64,000 bases of DNA from Ruegeria_C sp041537925 (GCF_041537925.1 NZ_JBGOSH010000008.1:124001-188000), one strand, 5' to 3'; counted from the stretch's first letter, positions 18,470-27,730 are shown. Notes: a model not told the origin generated them from the sequence alone. Numbers and translations are program-made.

Positions 18470-19533
18470 GCCTGCACGACTTGCTGCTGGAGCGGATCAG
18501 CCAAACCGGCCCGCTGACCGTGGCCGAGTACATGTCCGACTGCCTGCTGCATCCGGAATTTGGCTATTACGCCACCCGCGACCCGTTCGGAACCAAGGGC
18601 GATTTCACCACGGCCCCCGAGATCAGCCAGATGTTCGGCGAGTTGCTGGGCCTGTCCTTGGCGCAGGTTTGGATGGACCAAGACCGCCCCGACCCATTCA
18701 CGCTGGCCGAGCTTGGTCCAGGGCGCGGCACGCTGATGGCCGACCTTCTGCGTGCGACCGCCGGGGTTCCGGGGTTCCACGCCGCTGCACAGATCGTTCT
18801 GGTCGAGGCCTCGCCCACATTGCGCCAGATGCAGAACGAAAGACTGGCCTCAGTCGATCCACACTGGACAAACGACATCGACGCCCTGCCCAAGGCGCCG
18901 CTCTTTCTGATCGCCAATGAGTTCTTTGACGCGCTGCCCATCCGGCAATTTCTCCGCGAGGCCTCTGGATGGCGCGAACGCCTGATCGGTGCGCAGGATG
19001 GGGTGCTGGCCTTTGGTCTGGGGGCCGCCGCCCCGCAGCCCGGTCTTGCGCATCGGCTGGACGACACCGAACCCGGCGATCTGGTCGAGTTGTGCGATGC
19101 CGCCCGCCCGGTCATGACGGAGGTCGCGGAACGAATCGCAGCCCATGGCGGCGCAGCATTGCTGGTCGATTACGGCGACTGGCGCTCGCTTGGCGATACG
19201 CTGCAGGCGGTACGCCGCCACCGGAAGGCCGATCCGCTGCAGGGGCCCGGACAGGCCGATCTGACCGCCCATGTGGATTTCGACGCGCTGGCACAGGTGG
19301 CCGCACAGGCGGGCTGCGCCTATACCCGCCTGACCCCGCAGGGTGTGTTTCTGGAGCGGCTGGGTATCACCAATCGTGCACAGAGCCTTGCGAAAACACT
19401 GAGCGGAACAGAGCTGCAATCTCTGATTTCGGCGCATCGCCGGTTGACGCATCCCGAGGAAATGGGAAACCTGTTCAAGGTGCTGGGACTCTACCCGGCT
19501 GCCAAGAACCCTCCGCCCGGGCTGGAAGCATGA
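18466..19533 (+). CDS. SAM-dependent methyltransferase, MidA/NDUFAF7 family
   Basis: A 355-residue protein of the DUF185/MidA family. The N-terminal GPLTVAEYMSDCLLHPEFGYY segment and the motif I loop LAELGPGRGTLMADLLRA are diagnostic, followed by LIANEFFDALPIRQF. The human homologue NDUFAF7 methylates an arginine of complex I; a similar role on respiratory or other proteins is plausible but not shown here. It starts within the lgt stop codon and ends within the start codon of the pgeF-like gene, so the three are translationally coupled. Confidence 0.92.
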   Translation: MSLHDLLLERISQTGPLTVAEYMSDCLLHPEFGYYATRDPFGTKGDFTTAPEISQMFGELLGLSLAQVWMDQDRPDPFTLAELGPGRGTLMADLLRATAGVPGFHAAAQIVLVEASPTLRQMQNERLASVDPHWTNDIDALPKAPLFLIANEFFDALPIRQFLREASGWRERLIGAQDGVLAFGLGAAAPQPGLAHRLDDTEPGDLVELCDAARPVMTEVAERIAAHGGAALLVDYGDWRSLGDTLQAVRRHRKADPLQGPGQADLTAHVDFDALAQVAAQAGCAYTRLTPQGVFLERLGITNRAQSLAKTLSGTELQSLISAHRRLTHPEEMGNLFKVLGLYPAAKNPPPGLEA

Positions 19534-20285
19534 CACTGGAAATACTGACCTCTGACGGCCTCTCCCCGATTCGCCACGGGTTCTTTACCCGTCGCGGCGG
19601 GGCATCGTCCGGCGTGTTTACCGGGCTGAACTGCGGCACCGGCTCCTCCGATCAGCGCGAGGCTGTGGCGATCAACCGCCAGCGGGTGGCGCAGGCGCTG
19701 GATGTGGACGAAACCCATTTGGTGGGCGTGCATCAGATACATTCGCTGGATGTAATGACTGTCGACGCGCCGCTGACCGACAAGCCCAAAGCTGATGCGG
19801 TGGTCACGGCAACGCAGGGTCTGGCCCTGTCGATCCTGACCGCCGATTGCCAGCCCGTGCTGTTCGCCGATGCCGAGGCAGGCGTCATCGGTGCGGCCCA
19901 TGCCGGATGGCGCGGGGCGCTTGCTGGCGTGCTCGAGGCAACGCTGGACGCCATGGAAAACCTTGGCGCGCAGCGGTCCCGCGTCGCTGCCGTGATCGGC
20001 CCTTCAATCTCGCAGCGCGCCTATGAGGTCGGGCCGGAGCTGTTCGACGAATTCATGCTGGACGATCCGGACAATGCCCGGTTCTTTGCCAATGGTCAGG
20101 GCGACCGGATGCAATTCGATCTGCCCTCATTTGGTCTGCACCGCTTGCGCCGCGCAGGGGTGGGTCATGCGGAATGGACCCGGCATTGCACCTATTCGGA
20201 TGCAGACCGATTCTATTCCTTTCGCCGTAGCACCCATGCCAAGGAGGCCGATTACGGCCGACTGATCTCGGCCATCCGACTCTGA
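19530..20285 (+). CDS. pgeF: Peptidoglycan editing factor PgeF / YfiH family (laccase domain)
   Basis: A 251-residue DUF152/YfiH protein, often annotated as polyphenol oxidase. E. coli YfiH (PgeF) limits misincorporation of L-Ser in muropeptides. The zinc and catalytic motifs are visible: HGFFTRRGG, VHQIHS, LTADCQPVLF, AAHAGWRGAL and the C-terminal RHCTYSD with FYSFRR. It starts at the ATG at 19530, which overlaps the preceding stop by four bases. The laccase label should be treated as historical. Confidence 0.92.
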   Translation: MTLEILTSDGLSPIRHGFFTRRGGASSGVFTGLNCGTGSSDQREAVAINRQRVAQALDVDETHLVGVHQIHSLDVMTVDAPLTDKPKADAVVTATQGLALSILTADCQPVLFADAEAGVIGAAHAGWRGALAGVLEATLDAMENLGAQRSRVAAVIGPSISQRAYEVGPELFDEFMLDDPDNARFFANGQGDRMQFDLPSFGLHRLRRAGVGHAEWTRHCTYSDADRFYSFRRSTHAKEADYGRLISAIRL

Positions 20286-20554
20286 CATCTCCACCAGCGG
20301 TCCCTGCGGTGTCACAATTGTGGCCGAAGCTGGACCTTGCTCCCGTGCCGATCCGGACCTCAGCGGCGTTTTTGTGGGGAAAAACAACGCTGAACGGCGC
20401 GGTTTTGTCCCTTAACATTGGCCCCGTGGGCAACTGGATCGGTCCCGTATTTTCCCCGGATCAGCCCAATCGCCGCCCCAAACAACTGCCAGATTGAACC
20501 TGTCGAATACGCGGCGCCGGACCGGCACCGCATGCAGGATCAGGAGTGACACGG
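20286..20554. other. Intergenic stretch without recognised genes
   Basis: I find no supported frame here. It should contain the promoter for the 50-residue ORF that follows. Confidence 0.5.
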
Positions 20555-20707
20555 ATGAAATCCAAAGGACGTTATTTCGCTTTGACGGTCTCCGCCGTGT
20601 CTGCTGGAAAATTTCAATTGCCCTGGGCCCGCGGCGCACGCCGCGCCCAGATGATTGCCCGCCGTACCGAACGCGGGTTTGAGATGTGCAAAGGGGCGCT
20701 GAATTGA
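20555..20707 (+). CDS. Small hypothetical protein, 50 residues
   Basis: Reads MKSKGRYFALTVS... with a central LPWARGARRAQMIARR segment and ends GALN. A CAGGAG lies 8 bases before the ATG. The composition is strongly basic and the WARGxRRAxxIARR pattern looks like a real small-protein motif, not random translation. I do not know the family or function. A strong terminator-like hairpin follows at 20787. Confidence 0.5.
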   Translation: MKSKGRYFALTVSAVSAGKFQLPWARGARRAQMIARRTERGFEMCKGALN

Positions 20708-20786
20708 ACGGAATATGGATGGGCTTAAACGGCTCACCCAAGAAACCCGATGCCGGACGCTGCCCCTGACCGGCCGGGGACAAGAG

Positions 20787-20815
20787 CCCGCCTCGCTTTA
20801 GGGCGAGGCGGGTTT
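20787..20815 (+). terminator. Rho-independent terminator-like hairpin
   Basis: CCCGCCTCGC (20787-20796) and GCGAGGCGGG (20803-20812) are perfect 10-bp arms around a TTTAGG loop, followed by a short TTT. It lies about 80 bases after the small ORF. Confidence 0.6.
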
Positions 20816-20878
20816 GGGCAGCAAAGAAGACCGGGAGGACTCATCCTCTCGTTACGGAACGGTTCCTTTGGGGGGTCA

Positions 20879-20968
20879 ATGGGATCGAAAGCTGGATGGG
20901 CGCAGACTTGGAAATGCGGCGTGGAAACCGCGCGGCCGGATGGCATTTTTGGGGGCAAAAACAATTAG
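20879..20968 (+). CDS. Very small ORF, 29 residues, uncertain
   Basis: ATG at 20879 after a GGGGGGT ribosome-binding-like run, reading MGSKAGWAQTWKCGVETA and ending KNN. It is short, but its composition (Trp, Cys, Gly) and the RBS make it worth listing. No family recognised, and it could be chance. Confidence 0.25.
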   Translation: MGSKAGWAQTWKCGVETARPDGIFGGKNN

Positions 20969-21039
20969 AACCGAGTCACTCTGACCTAGTCGTCTGGGGC
21001 CGACACAGAGCTGACATGTATGAAGAGGGTTAACTAGGT

Positions 21040-21822
21040 ATGACTATCCCCCACTCGCTAGCACGAGCGGCGCGGAATGCTGTCGAAACCGGCAAACTGC
21101 TAGAGGATCCGGCCAAGCTGCAAAGCCGGTCCAAACCACAATTGAGGCGCTATGAGGTGAGCGCCCTGATCGGCAAGAACAACATCGCCCAGACGCGTCA
21201 TATCGCACCGGCGCTACCGCTGTTCGAGGACGCGTTCTGCGCCTTTTCTCGCGGCTCGCTGGTGGAAACCGACATGGGGCCGCTTGCCATCGAGGATCTG
21301 CTGCCCGGCGATCGCCTGATCGTGCAGGACGGATCGGCGCAGGAGGTCCTCTGGAAAGGGTCGACCACGCTGATACCAGGGCGTCCCGACCTGAAAGGCC
21401 GGGTGCAAAGTCTGACCCGGATCATGGCCGACAGCTTTGGGATGCAACGTCCAATGTCGGGGGTGATCGTAGGGCCTGCGGCGCGGCTGCTGGCCACGCC
21501 CGGACATCTGCAAAGCCTGAGCGCCGGGGATCAGATACTGACGCCGATCAAGGAATTTGTGGATGGCAACAATGTGGTCGAAACTTCGCCACCGACACCG
21601 GTTGAGGTGTTTCACCTCTGCCTGAGGCGTCATTCGGTGATCAAGGTGGACGGGCTGCAGTTTGAAACCTACCACCCCGGCATCCACGCGGTTCGGGTGA
21701 TGAGCCAGGCGATGCGATCGCTTTATCTGAACCTTTTCACACATGTCGAAAAACTGACCGATTTCGGGCCGCAGATACTGCCGCGCGCAGGAGATGGTCA
21801 GTACGACGCGATCAGCGCCTGA
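21040..21822 (+). CDS. Hint (hedgehog/intein) domain protein
   Basis: A 260-residue protein whose middle forms a Hint domain. Cys67 begins it (CAFSRGSLVETDMGPLAIEDL), followed by LLPGDRLIVQDG and later ATPGHLQSL and GLQFETYHPG blocks. Free-standing Hint proteins of this type are numerous in Roseobacter-group genomes. Hint domains can self-cleave or act as autoprocessing modules in secreted proteins. No signal peptide or calcium-binding repeats are seen, and no exported partner is adjacent, so the role is unknown. It lies in front of a convergent Lrp-type regulator. Confidence 0.8.
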   Translation: MTIPHSLARAARNAVETGKLLEDPAKLQSRSKPQLRRYEVSALIGKNNIAQTRHIAPALPLFEDAFCAFSRGSLVETDMGPLAIEDLLPGDRLIVQDGSAQEVLWKGSTTLIPGRPDLKGRVQSLTRIMADSFGMQRPMSGVIVGPAARLLATPGHLQSLSAGDQILTPIKEFVDGNNVVETSPPTPVEVFHLCLRRHSVIKVDGLQFETYHPGIHAVRVMSQAMRSLYLNLFTHVEKLTDFGPQILPRAGDGQYDAISA

Positions 21823-21915
21823 GTGTCGCCATGAATTTAATGATCTGGTGGTTAATAAGCGCGGTCGTGAGCGCCTTCCTGCCCGCGACCGTGACAACGG
21901 ATGAACAGATTGCAC

Positions 21916-22416
21916 TCAGGCAGTTCGGTTCAGGCGATCCTCGAGTACGTCGAAAGGCACGCCGGGCTCGTCTTTCGCGCCGCGAATAACCAGTGAGGTC
22001 TTGACGCTGGCCACGTTGGGCGTGGACAGCAATTCACCGGTCAGAAAACTCTGGAAACTGCTCAGGTCGGGCGCCACGCATTTCAGCATGAAATCGACCT
22101 CGCCGTTGAGCATATGACATTCGCGGACCAACGGCCAATTGCGGCAAGTCTCTTCAAAGGCCGACAGCTCGACCTCGGCCTGGCTTTCCAGCCCTACCAT
22201 GGCAAAGACCTGCACCTCAAACCCCAGTTCGCGGGCATTCACGTCGGCGTGGTAGCCGTGGATATAGCCCGCCTCTTCCAGCGAGCGCACCCGCCGCAAA
22301 CAGGGCGGCGCCGAGATACCGACCCGCTTGGCCAGTTCCACGTTGGTCATTCGGCCATCCGCCTGCAATTCGGCAAGTATCTTTCTGTCGATCGGATCGA
22401 GTCGGGTCGCGACCAT
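21916..22416 (-). CDS. Lrp/AsnC family transcriptional regulator
   Basis: A 166-residue leucine-responsive-type regulator with an N-terminal helix-turn-helix (LDPIDRKILAELQADGRMTNVELAKRVGIS and LRRVRSLEEAGYI) and a C-terminal RAM ligand domain (VGLESQAEVELSAFEE, ECHMLNGEVDFMLKC). It is divergent from trxB, an arrangement I recall as common in alphaproteobacteria. Its amino-acid ligand and targets are unknown. Confidence 0.93.
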   Translation of the reverse strand: MVATRLDPIDRKILAELQADGRMTNVELAKRVGISAPPCLRRVRSLEEAGYIHGYHADVNARELGFEVQVFAMVGLESQAEVELSAFEETCRNWPLVRECHMLNGEVDFMLKCVAPDLSSFQSFLTGELLSTPNVASVKTSLVIRGAKDEPGVPFDVLEDRLNRTA

Positions 22417-22642
22417 GAAATTCTCCGCTCATTTTTGCGGTTGTTATATCAGTCGCGCGGGGATGAGCAATAATATTTCGTCGTAGCGCAATTTTGTTAA
22501 TCACAATGACCGGCGCAGCCTGCGCCATGGAAGAATCACAAGCCCGAAGCCAAGTCAGATAAGGGGTTTAAGCCGCGACACCGCGTCGCTATATCCATCC
22601 TCCGAAGATGGCACTCCCGCCATCCGTCAGAACGGGGTTCCC

Positions 22643-23584
22643 ATGGCCGAGACACGTCACACCAAGGTTCTTATCATCGGGTCCGGCCCGGCGGGCTATA
22701 CCGCCGCCGTCTATGCCAGCCGCGCCATGCTGGGGCCGATCCTGGTGCAGGGTATCGAGCCGGGCGGGCAGTTGACCACCACCACCGAGGTCGAGAACTG
22801 GCCGGGCGACACCGAGGTGCAGGGCCCCGATCTGATGGTCCGCATGGAGGCGCACGCCAAAGCGATGGGATGCGAGGTCATCGGCGACATCATCAATGAC
22901 CTGGATCTGGCGAAACGCCCCTTCACCGCCAAGGGCGACAGCGGAACAGTCTATACTGCCGATGCTGTCATTCTGGCCACCGGCGCGCGCGCGAAATGGC
23001 TGGGTATGCCCTCGGAAGAGAAATTCAAAGGATTTGGCGTTTCTGCCTGTGCGACCTGCGACGGGTTCTTTTATCGCGGTCAGGAGATCGTGGTCATCGG
23101 CGGCGGCAATACTGCCGTGGAAGAGGCGCTTTTCCTGACCAATTTCGCCAGCAAGGTCACTCTGATCCACCGCCGCGACGAGCTGCGCGCCGAAAAGATA
23201 CTTCAGGAGAGGCTGTTCAAGAACGACAAGATCGAGCCGCTCTGGTTCCACCAGTTAGAAGAGGTCACCGGCACCGACGCGCCGCTGGGTGTTGAGGGGG
23301 TGAAAGTGAAAAACGTCAAGACCGGCGAGATCACCGAGATTCCCTGCAAGGGCGTCTTTGTGGCCATCGGTCACGCCCCCGCCAATGAATTGGTGAAGGA
23401 CCAGTTGGACACCCATATGGGCGGCTATGTGGTGACCAAACCGGGCACTACCGAAACCTCGGTGCCCGGCGTCTATGCGGCAGGTGATCTGACCGACCAT
23501 GTCTATCGCCAGGCGGTGACCAGCGCCGGGATGGGCTGTATGGCGGCCCTGGATGCCGAGCGGTTCCTGGCCGAACAGGAATGA
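22643..23584 (+). CDS. trxB: Thioredoxin-disulfide reductase
   Basis: A 313-residue FAD/NADPH enzyme that keeps thioredoxin reduced. FAD-binding loop IIGSGPAGYTAAVYASRA, redox-active pair Cys136/Cys139 in SACATCDGFF, NADPH loop IGGGNTAVEEALFL, and C-terminal AAGDLTDHVYRQAVTSAG. Length is typical. It is followed by a RES-domain-like gene that begins inside its stop codon (ATGA), so the two are one transcript. Confidence 0.97.
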   Translation: MAETRHTKVLIIGSGPAGYTAAVYASRAMLGPILVQGIEPGGQLTTTTEVENWPGDTEVQGPDLMVRMEAHAKAMGCEVIGDIINDLDLAKRPFTAKGDSGTVYTADAVILATGARAKWLGMPSEEKFKGFGVSACATCDGFFYRGQEIVVIGGGNTAVEEALFLTNFASKVTLIHRRDELRAEKILQERLFKNDKIEPLWFHQLEEVTGTDAPLGVEGVKVKNVKTGEITEIPCKGVFVAIGHAPANELVKDQLDTHMGGYVVTKPGTTETSVPGVYAAGDLTDHVYRQAVTSAGMGCMAALDAERFLAEQE

Positions 23585-24048
23585 TACCCTTCGCCGGGAC
23601 CGTCTGGCGCATGACCTTTCGGGGTATGGATGCGCGGGTCCCGGTCACTTCACCCGAGGGGCGGTTTCACCATTCCGGGCAGGTGGCGATTTATACATCG
23701 CTCACGCCCGAGGGCACCGCCATCGCGATCCGGCGATACATGTTTACGGGCGATGCGCCACGCGTCATCCAGCCTTTGATCGTCCAGGCGGCGCACGTGG
23801 TCGACCTTCGGGGCGACAGGGACGCCTCGGTCATCTGGCAGGACATTCGTGCCACCGGCGCCCCCGCCCCGACCTGGTCCTATTCCGATCCAGCTCGCGC
23901 GGGCGGCGCGCAGGCGATGCTCTATTCCTCGCGTTCACGCCCCGAGTTGAGCCATCTGGTGATCTTCGATCCGCGCATACTGTGGCTGCACCCGGACGCC
24001 AAACCACAAATCTGGTGCCCGGAGCCCGGCCACGGCACAGGGCTGTGA
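23581..24048 (+). CDS. RES domain-like protein coupled to trxB
   Basis: A 155-residue protein with the opening VWRMTFRG, a GRFHHSGQVAIYTSLTPEG segment and a late SSRSRPELSHLVIFDP region that match the general RES layout (Arg, Glu, Ser residues; NAD-degrading toxins such as MbcT). At the position usually holding the catalytic Glu, about eleven residues after the conserved Tyr, I read Ala in TAIAIRRY. That suggests a divergent or inactive member. No Xre/MbcA antitoxin gene is adjacent. The four-base overlap with trxB suggests a housekeeping role rather than a mobile toxin. Confidence 0.6.
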   Translation: MIPFAGTVWRMTFRGMDARVPVTSPEGRFHHSGQVAIYTSLTPEGTAIAIRRYMFTGDAPRVIQPLIVQAAHVVDLRGDRDASVIWQDIRATGAPAPTWSYSDPARAGGAQAMLYSSRSRPELSHLVIFDPRILWLHPDAKPQIWCPEPGHGTGL

Positions 24049-24105
24049 CTTGACCGCACTGCCTTGGCACCCCACTCTGGGTCTTCGGAACCGAAAGGAA
24101 CGCGC

Positions 24106-25800
24106 GTGGCCAACGTGTTGTGGCAAGGAAGCTGGCTGGTCCGGACGCGGATCGTCTCGGGCCTGATCCTGTTCACCCATGCTCTGTTCCATTTCCTCAA
24201 TATCGGCATGGGGCTTGTCTCGGTGGAGGCGATGGATGCGTTCCAGGCCGGACGGCAGGTCGTTACGCGCAACCTGGTCGGCTCAACCCTTCTTTACGGG
24301 GGGTTTCTGACCCATATCGGGATCGCGCTTTATGATCTGGCCACGCGGCGGACTCTGCGCATGACTTGGTCGCAGGCGCTTCAGGTTATTCTGGGCCTGC
24401 TAATCCCGCTGCAATTGCTGTCGCATCTGACCTTCACGCGCTTTGCGCATGAGGTCTTCGACGTCAATGACAAGATGAGCTACCTGATTGTGCTGATGTG
24501 GAACAACCCCTCGGTCTGGTATCAGTCGCTGCTTTTGCTGCTGGTCTGGGTGCATGGCTGCATGGGCCTGCATTTCTGGCTGCGGCTGACCCGCTGGTGG
24601 AACCGTGCCCTGCCGATTCTGACCGGCATCGCCGTGCTGATCCCGGCCTTTGCCTTTGCCGGGTTGCTGACCGAGGGGCGCAACATCTGGGCGGTCTTTG
24701 GCGACCCGGAGCTGCGCGAAATGGCGATCGAGTATTTCAACTGGCCGAACGAGGGAGCGTTCCAGCAGTTATTCGGGGTAAAGACCTTTGCACAGAACAT
24801 TTTCTGGGCGCTGCTTGCGCTAACGGCCGTCGTGTATCTTGTCCGCAAGTTGCGGCGCAAGCGGCGCTCGGTCCGGGTCAGCTATGTCGACGGCCCGCAG
24901 ATCACCTCCGAACGCGGCATGACCCTGCTTGAGATGTCAAAGGCGAACAATATCCCCCACACCGCGCTCTGCGGTGGCAAGGGCCGCTGCACCACCTGCC
25001 GCGTGGTGATCGAGGCCGGTGCTGATCTGTTGCACCCGCCTAGCGAAGCCGAAGAGCGCAGCCTGCGCGCCGTCGGAGCCGCGCCCAATACTCGCCTGGC
25101 CTGCCAGATCCGGCCGATCACGCCGCTGACCGTTTATCGCGTTTTCCAGTCCCAAGGCGCGCGCAGCCGTGCTCATGCCAGCCAGGGGCAGGAAAGACAA
25201 TTGGCCATCCTGTTTCTCGACATGCGCGGCTTCACCGCCCGCACCGCCGGGCAATTGCCCTATGACGTGGTGTTCTTTCTCAACCGGTTCTTTGACGCAA
25301 TCGTGCCCGCCATCTCCGGCGCTGGCGGCACTGTGGACAAGTATCTGGGGGACGGGTTGCTGGCGGTATTCGACACGCCTTCACCCACCGAATCCGCTCG
25401 CGCCGGGCTGCTGGCCGCCGAAGGCGTCGGCGCGGCTCTCGAGGCGTTCAACAAGACGCTGACCGAACACCATGACCGCCCGGTCCATATCGGCATGGCA
25501 CTGCATCTGGGCAATGTCGTTCTGGGCGAGATCGGCGCTGCCGAAAGCGCACCGCGCACGATCATCGGCGACGCGGTAAACGTGGCCAGCCGGCTGGAAC
25601 GGGAGACCAAGGAACTGGAAGTCGAGCTGATCGTATCCGAGCCTGTCCTGACCGCCGCTGGCCTGACCAACGCCGGTGCCGGGATGCGCCCTTTTGTCCT
25701 GCGCGGCGTGTCTGATCCGCTTGCCGGGATTCCGATACCACAGGCCTCGAAGCTATCTGATCGCCTGAAGCCAGCGGACGCTCCGTCGCAATCGCGCTGA
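24106..25800 (+). CDS. Membrane-anchored adenylate/guanylate cyclase with [2Fe-2S] ferredoxin domain
   Basis: A 564-residue fusion. Residues about 10-265 form a multi-pass membrane domain with several His in the helices. Next comes a plant-type ferredoxin domain with Cys289, Cys295, Cys298 and Cys333 (C-x5-C-x2-C-x34-C). The C-terminus is a class III nucleotidyl cyclase with metal Asp372 (LFLDMRGFT) and Asp416 (KYLGDGLLAVF) and the IIGDAVNVASRLER block. It probably makes cAMP in response to redox state or a heme/quinone signal, which is inference. The GTG at 24106 with GAAAGGAA about 6 bases upstream is preferred over the longer TTG frame. Confidence 0.88.
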   Translation: MANVLWQGSWLVRTRIVSGLILFTHALFHFLNIGMGLVSVEAMDAFQAGRQVVTRNLVGSTLLYGGFLTHIGIALYDLATRRTLRMTWSQALQVILGLLIPLQLLSHLTFTRFAHEVFDVNDKMSYLIVLMWNNPSVWYQSLLLLLVWVHGCMGLHFWLRLTRWWNRALPILTGIAVLIPAFAFAGLLTEGRNIWAVFGDPELREMAIEYFNWPNEGAFQQLFGVKTFAQNIFWALLALTAVVYLVRKLRRKRRSVRVSYVDGPQITSERGMTLLEMSKANNIPHTALCGGKGRCTTCRVVIEAGADLLHPPSEAEERSLRAVGAAPNTRLACQIRPITPLTVYRVFQSQGARSRAHASQGQERQLAILFLDMRGFTARTAGQLPYDVVFFLNRFFDAIVPAISGAGGTVDKYLGDGLLAVFDTPSPTESARAGLLAAEGVGAALEAFNKTLTEHHDRPVHIGMALHLGNVVLGEIGAAESAPRTIIGDAVNVASRLERETKELEVELIVSEPVLTAAGLTNAGAGMRPFVLRGVSDPLAGIPIPQASKLSDRLKPADAPSQSR

Positions 25801-25992
25801 GTCGCCCGACAACAATCCGGAACAGCCGTCCGGATCGTTCGTGAAACACTAGAAATCAGTTCCGAAAAGCGACAATTCTGCACACCTTCTCCTTGATTTG
25901 TTCTCAATCTCTGGACTTCCGGCACAAGACCGGGCAAGTGCGCGGCAGTATCCATCAAACCCGAATTTACGGATTGCTCAGAGAGTATTCGA

Positions 25993-27708
25993 ATGACCAT
26001 GCTTGCCAATTTGGCTCCGATTCCGGAGCTCTATGTTTCCTATGACTCTGCTCAAAAACTCAAGGTCGAGGCCTCTGACCTGACCAGCCATGACCTGACC
26101 CCACGCCAGATCTGCGATCTGGAGCTTTTGATGAATGGCGGGTTCAACCCGCTCAAGGGATTTCTGGGTGAGGCCGATTATGACGGCGTTGTCGAGAACA
26201 TGCGCCTGGCTGATGGGTCGCTTTGGCCGATGCCGGTCACGCTGGATGTGTCCGAAGAGTTTGCCGACAGCATCGAACTGGGTCAGGACATCGCCCTGCG
26301 CGATCAAGAAGGCGTGATCCTTGCGACCATGACCGTGACCGACCGTTGGACGCCAGACAAATCGAACGAGGCCGAAAAGGTCTTTGGCGCCGACGACCAG
26401 GCGCACCCGGCGGTGAACTACCTGCATAACGTTGCGGGCAAGGTCTATCTGGGTGGTCCGGTCACCGGCATCCAGCAGCCCGTGCACTATGATTTCCGCG
26501 CCCGCCGCGACACCCCGAACGAGCTGCGCGCCTATTTCCGCAAAGTGGGTTGGCGCCGCATCGTCGCCTTCCAGACCCGCAACCCGCTGCACCGCGCGCA
26601 TCAGGAACTGACCTTCCGCGCCGCCAAGGAAGCGCAGGCCAACCTGCTGATCCACCCGGTCGTCGGCCTGACCAAGCCCGGCGACGTCGATCACTTCACC
26701 CGCGTGCGCTGCTACGAGGCGGTGCTGGACAAATACCCGGCGGCCACCACCTCGATGTCTCTGCTGAACCTGGCCATGCGCATGGCCGGCCCGCGCGAGG
26801 CGGTCTGGCATGGGCTGATCCGCCGCAACCATGGCTGCACCCACTTCATTGTCGGCCGCGATCATGCCGGACCTGGCAAGAACTCGGCCGGTGAAGATTT
26901 CTACGGCCCTTACGATGCGCAGGACCTGTTCCGTCAACATCAGGACGAAATCGGCATCGAAATGGTTGATTTCAAACACATGGTCTATGTACAGGAACGC
27001 GCCCAATACGAACCCAATGACGAGATTGCCGACAAAGACAACGTCACTATCTTGAACATCTCGGGCACCGAATTGCGCCGCCGTCTGCGTGAAGGGCTCG
27101 AGATCCCGGAGTGGTTCTCTTTCCCCGAAGTTGTGGACCAACTGCGCGGCCGCTATCCGCCACGCTCGCATCAGGGCTTCACCGTGTTCTTCACCGGCTT
27201 CTCAGGCTCGGGCAAATCCACCATAGCCAACGCACTGATGGTCAAGCTGATGGAGATGGGCGACCGTCCCGTCACACTGCTGGATGGCGATATCGTGCGG
27301 AAAAACCTCAGTTCGGAGCTCGGTTTCTCGAAAGAGCACCGCGACCTGAACATCCGCCGGATCGGCTATGTCGCCAGCGAGATCACCAAGAATGGCGGCA
27401 TCGCCATCTGTGCGCCCATCGCGCCTTACGACACGACTCGCCGGGCTGTGCGGGACGATGTCGAAGCGTTCGGCGCCTTTGTCGAGGTGCATGTCTCCAC
27501 CTCGATCGAGGAATGCGAACGCCGCGACCGCAAGGGGCTCTACAAGCTGGCGCGCGAGGGCAAGATCAAGGAGTTTACCGGCATCTCGGACCCGTATGAC
27601 GTCCCCGCAGACCCGGAGTTGAGCGTCGAAACCGAGAATGTCGATGTTGATAATTGCGCCCATCAAGTGCTGCTGAAACTGGAAAGCATGGGCCTGATCG
27701 CAGGCTGA
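25993..27708 (+). CDS. Bifunctional sulfate adenylyltransferase / adenylylsulfate kinase
   Basis: A 571-residue fusion that activates sulfate to APS and then PAPS. Residues about 1-390 are a homomeric (Sat-type) ATP sulfurylase with the QTRNPLHRAH motif (His200, His203) and the GRDHAGPG block. Residues about 395-571 are APS kinase with the P-loop GFSGSGKST at 402-410 and DGDIVRKNL. No cysDN genes are present. It stands alone with its own 190-base upstream gap and a strong terminator at 27731. Confidence 0.95.
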   Translation: MTMLANLAPIPELYVSYDSAQKLKVEASDLTSHDLTPRQICDLELLMNGGFNPLKGFLGEADYDGVVENMRLADGSLWPMPVTLDVSEEFADSIELGQDIALRDQEGVILATMTVTDRWTPDKSNEAEKVFGADDQAHPAVNYLHNVAGKVYLGGPVTGIQQPVHYDFRARRDTPNELRAYFRKVGWRRIVAFQTRNPLHRAHQELTFRAAKEAQANLLIHPVVGLTKPGDVDHFTRVRCYEAVLDKYPAATTSMSLLNLAMRMAGPREAVWHGLIRRNHGCTHFIVGRDHAGPGKNSAGEDFYGPYDAQDLFRQHQDEIGIEMVDFKHMVYVQERAQYEPNDEIADKDNVTILNISGTELRRRLREGLEIPEWFSFPEVVDQLRGRYPPRSHQGFTVFFTGFSGSGKSTIANALMVKLMEMGDRPVTLLDGDIVRKNLSSELGFSKEHRDLNIRRIGYVASEITKNGGIAICAPIAPYDTTRRAVRDDVEAFGAFVEVHVSTSIEECERRDRKGLYKLAREGKIKEFTGISDPYDVPADPELSVETENVDVDNCAHQVLLKLESMGLIAG

Positions 27709-27730
27709 TCGCCAGACAGGTTCGAAAGGA

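Noticed and set aside
17935..19533. Forward ORF of 532 residues running across lgt and the MidA-like gene
   Set aside because: Its last part is the MidA-like protein in frame. The first ~177 residues are lgt read in another frame and are not a real fusion.
19530..20285. Calling YfiH/PgeF a laccase or polyphenol oxidase
   Set aside because: The domain name is historical, so I used PgeF/YfiH family instead.
25978..27171. Reverse ORF of 397 residues opposite sat-cysC
   Set aside because: Antisense shadow of the ATP sulfurylase domain.
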